Counted from the stretch's first letter, positions 27,522-37,526 are shown. The stretch is 64,000 bases of DNA from Pseudomonas matsuisoli (GCF_014647635.1 NZ_BMPO01000003.1:124001-188000); one strand, 5' to 3'. Notes: a model not told the origin generated them from the letters alone. Program-made: numbers and translations.

Positions 27522-28853
27522 TGGCGTGGGTGCCAGCCCGAGCGTGCGATAGATCTGCACCCAGCGCAGCATGACATCCGTCGAAGCCTGTACTTCGCTG
27601 AGTTGCGCGTCGAAAAGGGTGCGTTCGGCATCGAGCACTTCGATCAGCGAAACAGTGCCCGAATCGTATTGACGACGCGCGAGTTCGGTCGCATTCATCG
27701 AAGCACTCACCGCTCTGCCCAAGAGCCTTTGGCGCTCCAGACCTTGCGCGTAGGAAGCAATGGCGCTGCGGGTCTCTCGTAGCGCGCCGATCAATGACGA
27801 CTGATACGCCAGCATCGCCTGCCGCTGACGTGCGTCGCTGGCTTCGATGGTCGCGCGAATCTGTCCGAAGTCCACCAACGGTTGCAGGATCTGCCCCGTC
27901 AATGACCACGCGGCGGGGCTCGTCCCCTGTTCGAAGCCGACCAGCCCGCCCAGCGTGAGCTGCGGAAAGCGCAAGGCGCGCGCTGCATTCAATTCCTCAT
28001 CGGCGAGCAACATGCGCCATTCCGCGGCGCGTACATCCGGTCGGCTACGTAGGCTTGCAGCAGGCAGGTCGAGCAGCGCCAGGAGTCGTTCGTCTCCAGG
28101 TAGGTCAGACGTGACGACGGGCCCTGCGAGAATTGCATCGATCTCGGTTTGCTCGCGGTTGAGCAGGTACGCGAGGGTGTAACGCGCATTGGCCGCGCGC
28201 TCCCGCGCGACAGGTATGGCGGCGCGCGTGATATCCACCTGCGCAGTGAAGCGCTCGACATCGAAGCCGCTGGCAGTGCCCTGTTCGAACCGTATACGCG
28301 TGATGCGCGCCGTCTCGGCTTGAGAGTCCGCAGAACGCCGCGCGATGCGTTCCTCCCGCTGGGCCAGGCGATAGTCCAAGTAGGCGCCGGCAACGTCTGC
28401 GATGAGGCTGACGCGCAAGGCCCGGTAATCCGCTACCGCAGCTTGCCCCTCGGCTTCCGCCGCACGGCTCAGGGCGCGCAGACGCCCGAACAGGTCCAGT
28501 TCCCAGGCAAGATCGAGCCCGTAGAAATAATCTTCATCGTGACCGTCGCTCGCGCTCCGCCCATTTTCGTGGCTGCCGCTGATCGCCACCGAGGGCATTA
28601 GCTGACTCGAGGCTTGTCGTCGGTTAGCGCGCAGTTCGCGGATTCGCTCGGTCGCGGCGGCAAGATCGAGATTGTCGGCCAGCGCCAGGGAAACGAGCCG
28701 GTCGAGCGCGTCATCCTCGAAGTCTTCCCACCACCGCTGTGGCAATTGCGCGACCGCTTCATCCGGTAGCGCGGGCGGTAACGGCTCGGAGCGGCCCGCG
28801 CAACCGGTCACCACCAGCACGACGCAGATCAATGAGAGCATCCGTTTGATCAT
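27510..28853 (-). CDS. RND efflux outer-membrane lipoprotein (NodT/OprM family)
   Basis: 447 residues. A lipoprotein signal ends in VVTGCAG (Cys18), then WWEDFEDDALDRLVSLALADNLDL, the OMF N-terminal block, and two repeated helical halves (LPSVAISGSHENG-type and LRSRPDVRAAEWRMLLADEELNAARALRFPQLTL). It is a trimeric outer-membrane channel (TolC-like) for the tripartite pump encoded upstream. The start overlaps the RND gene's stop by four bases (ATGA). The last residues lie inside a nested palindromic repeat and may not be ancestral. Confidence 0.92.
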   Translation of the reverse strand: MIKRMLSLICVVLVVTGCAGRSEPLPPALPDEAVAQLPQRWWEDFEDDALDRLVSLALADNLDLAAATERIRELRANRRQASSQLMPSVAISGSHENGRSASDGHDEDYFYGLDLAWELDLFGRLRALSRAAEAEGQAAVADYRALRVSLIADVAGAYLDYRLAQREERIARRSADSQAETARITRIRFEQGTASGFDVERFTAQVDITRAAIPVARERAANARYTLAYLLNREQTEIDAILAGPVVTSDLPGDERLLALLDLPAASLRSRPDVRAAEWRMLLADEELNAARALRFPQLTLGGLVGFEQGTSPAAWSLTGQILQPLVDFGQIRATIEASDARQRQAMLAYQSSLIGALRETRSAIASYAQGLERQRLLGRAVSASMNATELARRQYDSGTVSLIEVLDAERTLFDAQLSEVQASTDVMLRWVQIYRTLGLAPTPGHL

Positions 28854-31800
28854 GCGCCCGCCCCTGCCGGCTCTGCGGCGTGTGGCCGGGTTTTCGCGAA
28901 ATGACGGTCCATCATCAGGTAAATCACCGGCGTCGTAAGCAGCGTTAGCAATTGGCTGAACATCAAGCCACCCACCACCGCGACCCCGAGCGGTTCACGT
29001 AACTCGGAACCGGTACCGAAGGCGAGCATGAGAGGGAAAGCCCCCAGCGCCGCTGCCAGCGTTGTCATCAAGATGGGACGGAAACGCGTCATGCACGCCT
29101 GGTGGATCGCCTCACGCGGCGTCAGGCCCTGCTCCCGTTGCGCAGCCAGCGCAAAATCGATCAGCAGGATGCCGTTCTTTTTGACGATCCCAATCAACAG
29201 AATCAATCCGACCAGCGCCATGACCGAGAACGTAAGCCCCCAAAGCCAAAGCAGCAGCAGCGCGCCAATGCCCGCCGAAGGGATGGTGGACAGGATCGTG
29301 AGTGGATGGACGAGGCTTTCGTACAACACGCCCAGAATGATGTAGACGGCCACGAGCGCCGCCAGAATCAGCCATGGCTGTGAGGCCAGCGTCTGCTGGA
29401 ACGCCTGAGCCGACCCCTGGAACGTCCCGCCAATCTCACCCGGCATGCCGATGTCACGTTGGATCTGGTGCAAGGCGTCCACGGCGTCGCCCAACGCGGC
29501 ACCACCGGTGAGATTGAATGACAGATTCGCCGACGGCAGCATGCTGCTGTGATTGATCGAGACCGGTGCTGCCTTGCCGGGCTGGACGGTCACGAAGCTG
29601 CCGAGTGGAACCAACTGCCCGGTGGTGGGTGAGCGCAACTGGAACAAATCGAGACTTTGCGCTTGCTGGCGTTGGTCCCTGCTGAGCTCGAGGATGACTT
29701 GGTACTGATTCGACTCGGTCTGAATCTCATTGATCTGCCGCTGACCGAAGGCGTCATAGAGCGCGTTGTCGATGTCAGAGGCGTTGAAGCCGTAGCGCGA
29801 CGCCGCGGCCCGGTCGATATGCAGCGGCAGCGTGGTCGCATCGAACAGCAGATCGTTACTCACGTCGGTAAACAGCGAATGCTCACGTAGCGCGTCCGTC
29901 AGTCGATCCGTCCATGTCGCCAGATCGTCCAGCGAGTTCGCCCGGAGGACGTACTGGTATTGCGCACGCGATGCACGCGAGCCGATGTTGATGTCCTGCG
30001 ATGCCCGAAGGCTGACTTGAAGGTCGGGGATCTTCGCGAATTGAGGGCGCAGACGATCGATGATGTCTTCGACCGTCGCGCTGCGCGTATCGGGATCGCT
30101 CAACACGATAGCCAAGCCCCCCGTACTGTAGGTGCCGTCGTTACCGACATCGCTATTAAAGGCGATCACATCCGGATCACTCGTGAGTATCGCGTTGAGC
30201 TGCCGGTGTTTCTCCTTCATGGCGGCATAGGACACATCTGCCGACGCCTGCGTGGTGCCCAGCACGAAACCGGTGTCCTGCAGCGGGAAGAACCCTTTGG
30301 GAATGAAGATGAAGCCGGCGACGCTCAACGCGACGCAGCCAAGGAATACGGCGAATGTCGTCCGCTGGTGGTCGAGCGCCCAGACAAGTGCGCGCTCGTA
30401 GCCACCTAGGACTCGCCGCATGACTGGCCCTGGACCGGCGTGATGCGCCGGGCGATCCATGATCAACGCACACAGGGCCGGTGCGAGGGTCAGGCAGACC
30501 ACGACCGAAATGAAGATTGCTGACGCCGCGCTCAATGCGAACTCTTGAAACAGCAAGCCGACATAGCCGCTCATGAAGAAGAGCGGAATGAACACCGCAA
30601 CCAGCGACAGGCTAATGGACACGACCGTGAATCCGATTTCGCGAATACCCGTCAGTGCCGCTTCCACCCGCCCTTTCCCCGCTTCGAGATGACGGTGAAT
30701 GTTCTCCACCACGACGATCGCATCGTCGACGATGAATCCCACGGAAATGATGATCGCCACCAGCGTCAAGTTGTTCAGCGATAGCCCCAGCAGGTACATC
30801 AACGCACAGGTTCCGACCACGGAAGTGAGCAGCACCGAGAAGACGACGACCGTCGCCGACCATTGCCGCAGGAACAGGGCCATCACACCGATCACGAGCA
30901 CGACCGCGATGATCAGCGTGACCTCGGCTTCATGGAGCGAGGCACGAATCGTTCGGGTGCGGTCGTTGAGCACCTCCACCTGGAGGTCGGCTGGCAAGCC
31001 CGCCGTCAGCTGCGGTAGCGCCGCCACGACCGCTTCCGCGGTGCTCACGATATTGGCGCCTGGCTGACGCCGCACCACAAGGGCTACCCCTGGTTTACCG
31101 TTCGGTGTGGCCTCGCTGTATTCGTTTTCAACACCCTCGCTTACACGTGCAACATCGCCCAATCGCACGGCCGCACCATTGCGGTAAGCGATGACGAGGT
31201 CGGCGTAATCCTCCTCGGTGAACAACTGCCCATTGCTCTCCAATGTCGCGAGTCGATGCTGACCGACAATAGCGCCAACCGGTTGATTGCCACTGGCGCT
31301 CTGCACCGCCGCGCGAATATCCGCGAGCGTAACGCCAGCGGCCACCAGCAGCTCCGGTCGCGCCTGCACCCGAATAGCCGGACGGCGCAAACCGTTCGTA
31401 CGGATCTCGCCGACGCCTTCGATCTGGCTCAATTGCCGCGCCAACGAAGCCTCGGCGTAATCGCTCACTTCTTGAGGCGAAAGGGTCTCGGAGCTGACGG
31501 CCAAGATCAGGATCGGCGAATCCGCTGGATTGATCTTGCGCCATGTCGGCAGCTCGGGAAGATCCGAGGGCAAACGCGACGACGCGGAATTGATCGCAGC
31601 CTGAACCTCTTGCGCTGCGGCATCGATATTCTTGTCGAGCTGAAATTCCAGGGTGATCTCCACTTCGCCAAGCGAGCTGGTCGAGGAGATGTCGGCCAAT
31701 CCTGGAATGGAACTGAACTGAACTTCCAATGGCGTGGCGACCGACGACGCCATGGTTTCAGCGCTGGCGCCCGGCAGATCCGCGGACACACGGATCGTGG

Positions 31801-31936
31801 GCGCGTCCACCTCAGGCAAGGGTGCGAGCGGAAGTCGGGTGAACGCGATCACACCGCACAAGATCAAGGCGATGCACAACAGTATCGTGCCGATCGGATG
31901 CTCGATGCAGGTCGCATAGAAACCGCGCGTTCTCAT
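28850..31936 (-). CDS. RND-family multidrug efflux transporter, inner-membrane pump
   Basis: 1028 residues with 12 expected membrane helices and two large periplasmic loops. HAE-1/MdtB-MdtC-like traits are PLPEVDAPTIRVSADLPGASAETMASSVATPLE, the proton-relay Asp pair in TM4 (VGFIVDDAIVVVENIHRH) and a C-terminal GIVKKNGILLIDFALA. It uses the proton motive force to expel drugs, bile salts or other amphiphiles; the substrate is not predictable here. Four-base overlaps with the adaptor upstream and the channel downstream make a tightly coupled three-gene operon. Confidence 0.95.
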   Translation of the reverse strand: MRTRGFYATCIEHPIGTILLCIALILCGVIAFTRLPLAPLPEVDAPTIRVSADLPGASAETMASSVATPLEVQFSSIPGLADISSTSSLGEVEITLEFQLDKNIDAAAQEVQAAINSASSRLPSDLPELPTWRKINPADSPILILAVSSETLSPQEVSDYAEASLARQLSQIEGVGEIRTNGLRRPAIRVQARPELLVAAGVTLADIRAAVQSASGNQPVGAIVGQHRLATLESNGQLFTEEDYADLVIAYRNGAAVRLGDVARVSEGVENEYSEATPNGKPGVALVVRRQPGANIVSTAEAVVAALPQLTAGLPADLQVEVLNDRTRTIRASLHEAEVTLIIAVVLVIGVMALFLRQWSATVVVFSVLLTSVVGTCALMYLLGLSLNNLTLVAIIISVGFIVDDAIVVVENIHRHLEAGKGRVEAALTGIREIGFTVVSISLSLVAVFIPLFFMSGYVGLLFQEFALSAASAIFISVVVCLTLAPALCALIMDRPAHHAGPGPVMRRVLGGYERALVWALDHQRTTFAVFLGCVALSVAGFIFIPKGFFPLQDTGFVLGTTQASADVSYAAMKEKHRQLNAILTSDPDVIAFNSDVGNDGTYSTGGLAIVLSDPDTRSATVEDIIDRLRPQFAKIPDLQVSLRASQDINIGSRASRAQYQYVLRANSLDDLATWTDRLTDALREHSLFTDVSNDLLFDATTLPLHIDRAAASRYGFNASDIDNALYDAFGQRQINEIQTESNQYQVILELSRDQRQQAQSLDLFQLRSPTTGQLVPLGSFVTVQPGKAAPVSINHSSMLPSANLSFNLTGGAALGDAVDALHQIQRDIGMPGEIGGTFQGSAQAFQQTLASQPWLILAALVAVYIILGVLYESLVHPLTILSTIPSAGIGALLLLWLWGLTFSVMALVGLILLIGIVKKNGILLIDFALAAQREQGLTPREAIHQACMTRFRPILMTTLAAALGAFPLMLAFGTGSELREPLGVAVVGGLMFSQLLTLLTTPVIYLMMDRHFAKTRPHAAEPAGAGA

Positions 31937-33066
31937 GCGCCGGGCTCCGCCACGGACTCATCGCCGACACGCGAGACGGCTACGCCCGGACGCAGGCGCG
32001 CCTGCCCATCGACGACGACTTCATCGCCCACTTCGACGTTATCGATCACGGCAATATCGTCCGTTTGATGACGAACGTGAACGGCCTTAGTGACCGCCCT
32101 TCCATCCGTGACCAGCCAGACGAATGGGCCGTTGCTACCCTGTCGCAAGGCCCGTGAAGGCACCACGAGTGCGCCTTCTAGCACCTCGGCCTCAAGGGTG
32201 ACGAGGACCGATTGGTCGGGCCACAGGCGTTCGTCGTCGTTATCGAAATGGGCGCGCACGCGGATGGTGCCGGAATCCACCGCAACCCGGTTGTCGATCA
32301 ATGTCAGCCGCCCTTCGGCTATGGGCTGACCGCCATCCTGTGCGAATGCCTGCACCCGTGCACCTTCAGGCCGTGCCAGCATGCGTTGCAATTCGGGCAG
32401 TCGCGACTGCGGCAGGCTGGCCTCGACGCTGATGGGCTGTGTCTGCACAACCGAGAACAGTCCGGTGGTGTCGTTGGTGCTGACCACACTGCCTTCATAG
32501 GCGTTACGGATACCAACCCGGCCATCGGTAGGGGAAACGATCCGGGTATAGCTCATCTGAACCTGCGCTGCCGCCACTGTGGCCTCGCGGGTTGCCAAGG
32601 TCGCCTCCAACTGTGCGACCAACGCTTTTTGCTGGTCGAGCGTCTGGGCCGGCGCAGCACGATCGCGCACGAGGTTCTCGTATCGTTTCAGGTCCAAACG
32701 CGCAATGTTCAGCTCTGCCCGCGTAACGTTTCGTTCGGCTTCCGCCTGGCGCAGACTTGCCAGGATTGCGCGGTCGTCGATGCGCGCGAGTAGATCACCG
32801 CGCTTGACCACTTTCCCCTCGGTAGCCGGCAGTTCCACTAACATGCCGCCGACTTGGGGACGTATGTCGATACTGCGCAATGCGCGGACAAATCCGAGCG
32901 AGCGGATCAGCATGGGCACGTCGCGTCGCTCGACGCGTGCAACCTCTACGGGCACTGACGTATCCGCCGCGCTCGTGGGCTGAGGCTCACGCGTTATCCA
33001 GAAATAAACGCCGGCGATGACAGCTGTCAGCACGACGATAAACAAAATCATACGAACACGCGGCAT
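31933..33066 (-). CDS. RND efflux periplasmic adaptor (membrane fusion protein)
   Basis: 377 residues, start ATG 33066 with AAAGGA seven bases upstream. One N-terminal membrane anchor (MILFIVVLTAVIAGVYFWI) is followed by barrel-sandwich halves (VRALRSIDIRPQVGGMLVELPATEGKVVKRGDLLARID and YTRIVSPTDGRVGIRNAYEGSVV) around a coiled coil, then a beta-barrel domain. It bridges pump and outer-membrane channel. It is the first gene of the adaptor-pump-channel operon. No local TetR or LysR regulator gene is present, so regulation must come from elsewhere. Confidence 0.93.
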   Translation of the reverse strand: MPRVRMILFIVVLTAVIAGVYFWITREPQPTSAADTSVPVEVARVERRDVPMLIRSLGFVRALRSIDIRPQVGGMLVELPATEGKVVKRGDLLARIDDRAILASLRQAEAERNVTRAELNIARLDLKRYENLVRDRAAPAQTLDQQKALVAQLEATLATREATVAAAQVQMSYTRIVSPTDGRVGIRNAYEGSVVSTNDTTGLFSVVQTQPISVEASLPQSRLPELQRMLARPEGARVQAFAQDGGQPIAEGRLTLIDNRVAVDSGTIRVRAHFDNDDERLWPDQSVLVTLEAEVLEGALVVPSRALRQGSNGPFVWLVTDGRAVTKAVHVRHQTDDIAVIDNVEVGDEVVVDGQARLRPGVAVSRVGDESVAEPGA

Positions 33067-33312
33067 TCATCATTCCTTTAACGATCAGCAGGACCGGTCC
33101 CGATCAAGCGGGTTTGATCCCGCTGCGGCACGGCGCCCGACCCATGAATGGCCGCGCGATCCGGATTTCCCTTGGAAAAGTCATCGACACAGCGCTGTCG
33201 GGCGAGTTCGACACAGCCCCCTGACCTGACACTCTTTACGGGTAGCCCACGTCCGGTGGCGTCGCAGCGGACGAAGGAAAAAGGAAGGTTGTATCACAGC
33301 TGCGTGAACGGA

Positions 33313-33342
33313 AAAGGCCGCATGTAAACGTGCGGCCTTTTT
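33313..33342. terminator. Strong hairpin terminator
   Basis: AAAGGCCGCA (33313-33322) pairs perfectly with TGCGGCCTTT (33331-33340) around an eight-base loop, flanked by T5 on the plus strand and T4 on the minus strand. Positioned to end the minus-strand transcript of the small gene at 33505; no plus-strand gene precedes it. The bases 33067-33312 to its left show no gene and should hold the efflux operon promoter. Confidence 0.7.
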
Positions 33343-33504
33343 AGAATGTTACGAACTTTGCGTCATGGCGCAGCGAGCGTATCAAGAAAGCGGCGATGCT
33401 TAGCCGCGGGCGCATTTACAGCGATCATCGCTTGCAGGCTATCGAGGCGCTTCCGGTGCCGCAGGCGGCCCGCTTACGCTGGAAAAGCCCTGTGCGGGCC
33501 CAGA

Positions 33505-33729
33505 TCAGCGTTGCGCTGCACCGGCATAACGGCCATGGTTCGATACTGCTTGGTAATTGGCAACGACCAGATCAGGGTAATCGGCCAGCTCGTGTTGCAG
33601 CTGGCGCTGCTCGGCGTAGCTCTCGATGGCTCGACGGAATGCCATGCGGCGCTGGTCTTCCATCTTGCGGCGCGCTTTGCGCTCATCATCCAGGCGAGCA
33701 ACGGGTTTGGATGCGAATAGGTCTGACAT
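33505..33729 (-). CDS. Small conserved Pseudomonas-type hypothetical protein
   Basis: 74 residues from the ATG at 33729, which has GGAGA six bases upstream; the frame continues upstream to 33762 without a better site. Highly basic and helical (ARLDDERKARRKMEDQRRMAFRRAIESYAEQRQLQHELADYPDLV), no membrane segment or signal. I recall near-identical small proteins in other Pseudomonas genomes but no function. It stands alone with its own terminator, next to hexR. Confidence 0.7.
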   Translation of the reverse strand: MSDLFASKPVARLDDERKARRKMEDQRRMAFRRAIESYAEQRQLQHELADYPDLVVANYQAVSNHGRYAGAAQR

Positions 33730-33831
33730 GACGTCTCTCCACATAAGCAGGACCTTCAGCATCGGTGAGACGTATGACAGATCGATGCCAGGACTGTGAA
33801 GAAGACGTGAACCGGCCGCAGTACCAGGACG

Positions 33832-34698
33832 CTATTCGTCGATCGTCCTGATCGACTTTGGCGAGAGCCTCAAGCCACGGAGGCTGCGCTTGACGCTCTT
33901 CAGGTGATTGACGAGATTTGGCCCGCGCGCCATCGCGACGCCCATGGCCAGCACATCGATTACGACGAGATGCGCAATGCGCGAGGTCAACGGCGTATAG
34001 ATCTCCGTGTCCTCCTGCACGTCGATGGCCAAGTTGACTGTCGCCAAATCCGCCAACGGCGTTTGTCCTGGGCATAACGTGATCAAATTTGCACCGACTT
34101 CCCGCACCAAGTGCGCCGTTGTCAGCAGGTCCTTGGAGCGCCCGGATTGAGAAATACACACAGCGACATCGGTAGGCTTGAGGGTTACCGCAGACATCGC
34201 CTGCATATGCGGATCGGAATACGCCGCGGCGTTGAGCAATAGGCGGAAGAACTTGTGCTGGGCGTCAGCTGCCACCGCTCCAGACGCGCCGAAACCGTAG
34301 AACTCGATGCGCTCGGCCTGGCGGCACACATCGATAGCGCGCTCAAGCGCTGTCGTATCGAGCTTTTCGCGAATCGCCATCAGTGTGTGAAGCGTGGTGT
34401 CGATGATCTTCATGCTGAAGTCCACGACCGCATCGTCTTCGTGAATGGCGAACTGCCCAAAGCTTGCCCCGGCAGCCAGGCTCTGCGCCAATTTGAGCTT
34501 GAGATCCTGGAATCCAACGCAACCAATCGCACGACAGAAGCGGACGATGGTAGGTTCGCTGACCCCTACGACATGCGCCAGATCAGCCATCGAGCTGTGC
34601 ATGACTGAAGGCGCATCCGCCAGCACGTGGTCAGCAACCTTGAGTTCGGACTTGCGGAGTAGGTGGCGGGATTGGGCGATGTGCTGTAGCAGATTCAC
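33832..34698 (-). CDS. hexR: HexR, RpiR-family repressor of glucose catabolism
   Basis: 288 residues. The N-terminal RpiR helix-turn-helix (SEPTIVRFCRAIGCVGFQDLKLKL, about 48-71) is followed by a SIS sugar-phosphate-binding domain (FYGFGASGAVAADAQHKFFRL and CISQSGRSKDLLTTAHLVRE). HexR binds the Entner-Doudoroff intermediate KDPG, which releases it from operators upstream of zwf and other central carbon genes. It is divergent from zwf, as in other pseudomonads, and a matching operator lies 52 bases ahead of its start, suggesting autoregulation. Confidence 0.94.
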   Translation of the reverse strand: MNLLQHIAQSRHLLRKSELKVADHVLADAPSVMHSSMADLAHVVGVSEPTIVRFCRAIGCVGFQDLKLKLAQSLAAGASFGQFAIHEDDAVVDFSMKIIDTTLHTLMAIREKLDTTALERAIDVCRQAERIEFYGFGASGAVAADAQHKFFRLLLNAAAYSDPHMQAMSAVTLKPTDVAVCISQSGRSKDLLTTAHLVREVGANLITLCPGQTPLADLATVNLAIDVQEDTEIYTPLTSRIAHLVVIDVLAMGVAMARGPNLVNHLKSVKRSLRGLRLSPKSIRTIDE

Positions 34699-34749
34699 GG
34701 TGTCTGACTCGGCGATGCTACCTGTGGGGCCAAGGGCCTGTAGCGATCG

Positions 34750-34764
34750 TGTAGTTATACTACA
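34750..34764. promoter_or_regulatory. Candidate HexR operator
   Basis: TGTAGT-TAT-ACTACA, perfect 6-bp arms around a three-base centre, in the hexR-zwf divergent region. It fits the TGTA-rich palindromes reported for HexR in gammaproteobacteria. Position favours direct control of hexR; zwf lies 226 bases away on the other side, so its control would require a long leader or a second site that I did not find. Confidence 0.7.
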
Positions 34765-34989
34765 TGCCGACGTTCATACCTAAAAAAGACCGCCCTTAAC
34801 GCGTTACAGCGCTATCCGTGGCACTGCAGGGCGTACTTGCGGTCGATTGATCGGGTACACGAGCCGTGAATATCAGCTCGGACGCCTATCGATAAAGTGC
34901 CATTTTCGTAGAAGCTGCCAGGAGCGAGGCCGCGCTCTGGAGCGACTCATCGACACCAGAAATGACTGGAAATAGCCCTCGGAGGTTTC

Positions 34990-36462
34990 GTGACGCGTCT
35001 TACGATAGCAACCACCTGCGACATTCTCGTCTTCGGCGGTACGGGCGATTTGTCCCTGCATAAACTGCTGCCTGCGCTCTATCACTTGCACAACGACGAG
35101 CGCCTGCCGGCAGACACGCGGATCTTCTGCCTGGCACGCCGAGAACTCGATGATGCGGCGTTCGAAGCGCTGGTGGAGCGCCATTGTCATGCGCACATCG
35201 CGGCCGCTGATCTCGACACCCAGGCGTGGCGCAGCTTCGTTTCACGCCTTAACTACTTGTCCATCGATGCGTCGCGCAGCAGCGATATCGACCGCCTCGC
35301 CAAACGGCTCGCGCACAGCGAGGGCCGGGTCATGGTCCATTACCTCGCTACGGCGCCCAATCTATTCGTTCCTATCGCACGCAACCTTGCGCAGGCGGGG
35401 CTGGCCGGGCCGGAGTCGCGCATCGTGCTCGAAAAGCCGCTCGGCCACTCGCTGGAATCGGCGCTCGACATCAACGCCGCCATCGGCGAGGTATTCGACG
35501 AATCCCGTATCTTCCGTATCGATCATTACCTAGGTAAGGAAACCGTGCAAAACCTCATGGCGCTGCGCTTCGCCAATCTGCTGTACGAGCCGACCTGGCG
35601 CGCTGCGTTCATTGACCATGTGCAGATCACGGTGAACGAAACACTGGGCGTCGAGACCCGCGGCGGTTATTACGATGGTTCAGGCGCCATGCGGGACATG
35701 GTGCAAAATCACCTGCTGCAACTGCTCTGCCTGGTCGCCATGGAGCCACCGGTGAGCTACAACGCCGACGCCGTACGCAACGAGAAACTCAAGGTGCTGG
35801 AGGCGCTACGACCTATCACCGGCCAGGACACCTACGATAAAACGGTGCGCGGTCAGTACGCCGAAGGCTCTGTCGGCGGGCGCGATGTTCCGGCCTATTA
35901 CTTCGAAGAAAACGTGGACAACGACAGCGACACTGAGACGTTCGTGGCGATCCAAGCCGAAGTGCAGAACTGGCGCTGGGCCGGCGTTCCGTTCTATTTG
36001 CGCACCGGCAAGCGAATGGCGAAGAAAACGTCCGAGATCGTTATCCAATTCAAGCCGGTGCCTCACCACCTGTTCGGCACCGAAGGCCACGCTAATCGCT
36101 TACTCATCAGTATCCAACCCGAAGAGCGGATCACCGCTCAGATGATGGCCAAACGACCCGGCAAAGGCATGTCGCTGGAGCCGGTCGAGTTCGATCTGAA
36201 CCTGGCAAATGCGTTCAAGCAAAGCAAACGCCGCTGGGATGCCTACGAGCGGTTACTACTGGACGTAATAGAGGGCGACTCGAAGCTCTTCATGCGCCGC
36301 GACGAAGTGGAAGCGGCCTGGCGTTGGGTCGATACGATCATCGAAGGGTGGGGGCAACACTACAAGCGACCCCGGCCCTACTCCGCCGGCACCAATGGAC
36401 CCGAGCAGGCGAACCTGTTGCTACAGCGTAATGGGCACACTTGGCACGACAGCGAGCGCTAG
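34990..36462 (+). CDS. zwf: Glucose-6-phosphate 1-dehydrogenase
   Basis: 490 residues, GTG start with GGAGG four bases upstream. It has the N-terminal Rossmann motif [20 protein letters not shown], substrate-binding EKPLGHS, and the catalytic signature [21 protein letters not shown], with C-terminal [13 protein letters not shown]. It oxidises glucose-6-phosphate to 6-phosphogluconolactone, making NAD(P)H for the Entner-Doudoroff and pentose phosphate routes. Unlike the usual Pseudomonas zwf-pgl-eda operon, no pgl or eda follows; the next genes are bolA and a DUF2059 gene on the opposite strand. Confidence 0.96.
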   Translation: MTRLTIATTCDILVFGGTGDLSLHKLLPALYHLHNDERLPADTRIFCLARRELDDAAFEALVERHCHAHIAAADLDTQAWRSFVSRLNYLSIDASRSSDIDRLAKRLAHSEGRVMVHYLATAPNLFVPIARNLAQAGLAGPESRIVLEKPLGHSLESALDINAAIGEVFDESRIFRIDHYLGKETVQNLMALRFANLLYEPTWRAAFIDHVQITVNETLGVETRGGYYDGSGAMRDMVQNHLLQLLCLVAMEPPVSYNADAVRNEKLKVLEALRPITGQDTYDKTVRGQYAEGSVGGRDVPAYYFEENVDNDSDTETFVAIQAEVQNWRWAGVPFYLRTGKRMAKKTSEIVIQFKPVPHHLFGTEGHANRLLISIQPEERITAQMMAKRPGKGMSLEPVEFDLNLANAFKQSKRRWDAYERLLLDVIEGDSKLFMRRDEVEAAWRWVDTIIEGWGQHYKRPRPYSAGTNGPEQANLLLQRNGHTWHDSER

Positions 36463-36484
36463 GGTCACATCGTCACGCGGTGAA

Positions 36485-36508
36485 CGGTGGAAGCCCTTCG
36501 GGATTCCA
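36485..36508. repeat. Small palindromic element, ggtggaa type
   Basis: GGTGGAA and TTCCACC enclose CCC-TTC-GGG with one mismatch, followed by ctacg. It lies between the convergent zwf and bolA genes and may be a dispersed repeat or transcript stop. Confidence 0.45.
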
Positions 36509-36559
36509 CCCTACGAATGCACACCGGCAAACCAGATTGGACGGTCGGGTTGCCGCCGT

Positions 36560-36871
36560 TCAGCCCGCCAAATCATGCTTGCTGCCGCCACGGCAGGTCG
36601 GCGAATCCGGCGCTACGCCTTGGTCGGCCCATTCAGCAGCGGTATAGGTGTGTAACGCCAGCGCATGAAATTGGGTCATCAAATCGCCAAGTGTGGCGTA
36701 GACCTTCTGATGGCGCTTCACCCGGTTCAGCCCATCGAATGCAGGGCTTACGATTACGGCTTTGTAATGCGTTTCCTGGCCCCGGCTGTGCATATGGCTC
36801 TCATCCAGCACTTCCAGATGCAGGGGCTCCAGCGCTGCCAGCGCATTCAACAAACGCTCGCGCATGCTCAT
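36560..36871 (-). CDS. bolA: BolA-family protein
   Basis: 103 residues. The BolA fold signature is clear: LEPLHLEVLDESHMHSRGQETHYKAVIVSPAFDGLNRVKRHQKVYATLG, with the conserved histidine and the RVKRHQ motif that binds iron-sulfur clusters with monothiol glutaredoxins. The roughly 20-residue tail after TYTAAEWA is variable in the family. BolA proteins act in stress morphology and iron-sulfur handling. The start overlaps the DUF2059 stop by four bases, giving a two-gene operon on the minus strand. Confidence 0.9.
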   Translation of the reverse strand: MSMRERLLNALAALEPLHLEVLDESHMHSRGQETHYKAVIVSPAFDGLNRVKRHQKVYATLGDLMTQFHALALHTYTAAEWADQGVAPDSPTCRGGSKHDLAG

Positions 36872-37374
36872 GGTTGCTTCTGGGCCGGCACGCCCAGCTC
36901 CTTGCTCATCTGTTCCATCAAGCCATTAACTTCAGGTACTGCTTTTTCGAGTCGAGCCTGGGCAATCTGCGCGGACTGGGCGTTCAAGGCGGGCAGTTGC
37001 TGCATGACCTTCTTGCCAAGTGGCGATTGATAGAAGGTGATCAATTGCTGAAGCTCGGCCTCGGAAAAATTGGTCGTGTACAGCTTCACCATGTCGGGTT
37101 TGATCTGATTCCAACCAACCGCCTTGTCCAGGGCGGTATTGGCTTTCGCCTGATAGCGCTCCAGAGTGGCTTTCTTGGATTCTGGCGCTTTGGCTTCCTC
37201 GAAGCGCTGCGCGAACATCTGCTGGACTTGCGCATAGACCGGCACGGTCAGCTTGTCCGCTTGGGCCAACTGAAGGAAGCGCTCTGCCTCGGCCTGATGG
37301 CTTCTTGCGTCGGCCCATGCACCGGTGCTGCCACCGAGTAGGCATAGCGCGAGAAGAAAGGGGCGATGGTTCAT
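36868..37374 (-). CDS. DUF2059 secreted protein
   Basis: 168 residues from the ATG at 37374 (AAGGAG six bases upstream; an eight-codon upstream extension is unlikely). A Sec signal peptide (MNHRPFLLALCLLGGSTGAWA) ends near residue 21. The mature part is helical and carries the DUF2059 core FSEAELQQLITFYQSPLGKKVMQQLP. Function is unknown; a periplasmic location is expected. It is coupled to bolA by a four-base overlap and divergent from fumC. Confidence 0.85.
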   Translation of the reverse strand: MNHRPFLLALCLLGGSTGAWADARSHQAEAERFLQLAQADKLTVPVYAQVQQMFAQRFEEAKAPESKKATLERYQAKANTALDKAVGWNQIKPDMVKLYTTNFSEAELQQLITFYQSPLGKKVMQQLPALNAQSAQIAQARLEKAVPEVNGLMEQMSKELGVPAQKQP

Positions 37375-37526
37375 CGAGAACTCCTTACCGAGTGACATAC
37401 AGGCCGGCCATTCTGCGCCGCGACGTGCACACGCTCAAGCATCCCACGCGTCAGCCGTTCGAATTTTCATGCAACTGCGCAAGCCTCGGGCAGGTCAGCT
37501 AACGGGAGAGATGGCAGTATTTAGAT

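Noticed and set aside
33396..33731. 111-codon plus-strand frame over the small basic protein gene
   Set aside because: The minus-strand gene at 33505-33729 has a good ribosome site and conserved character; this frame has neither.
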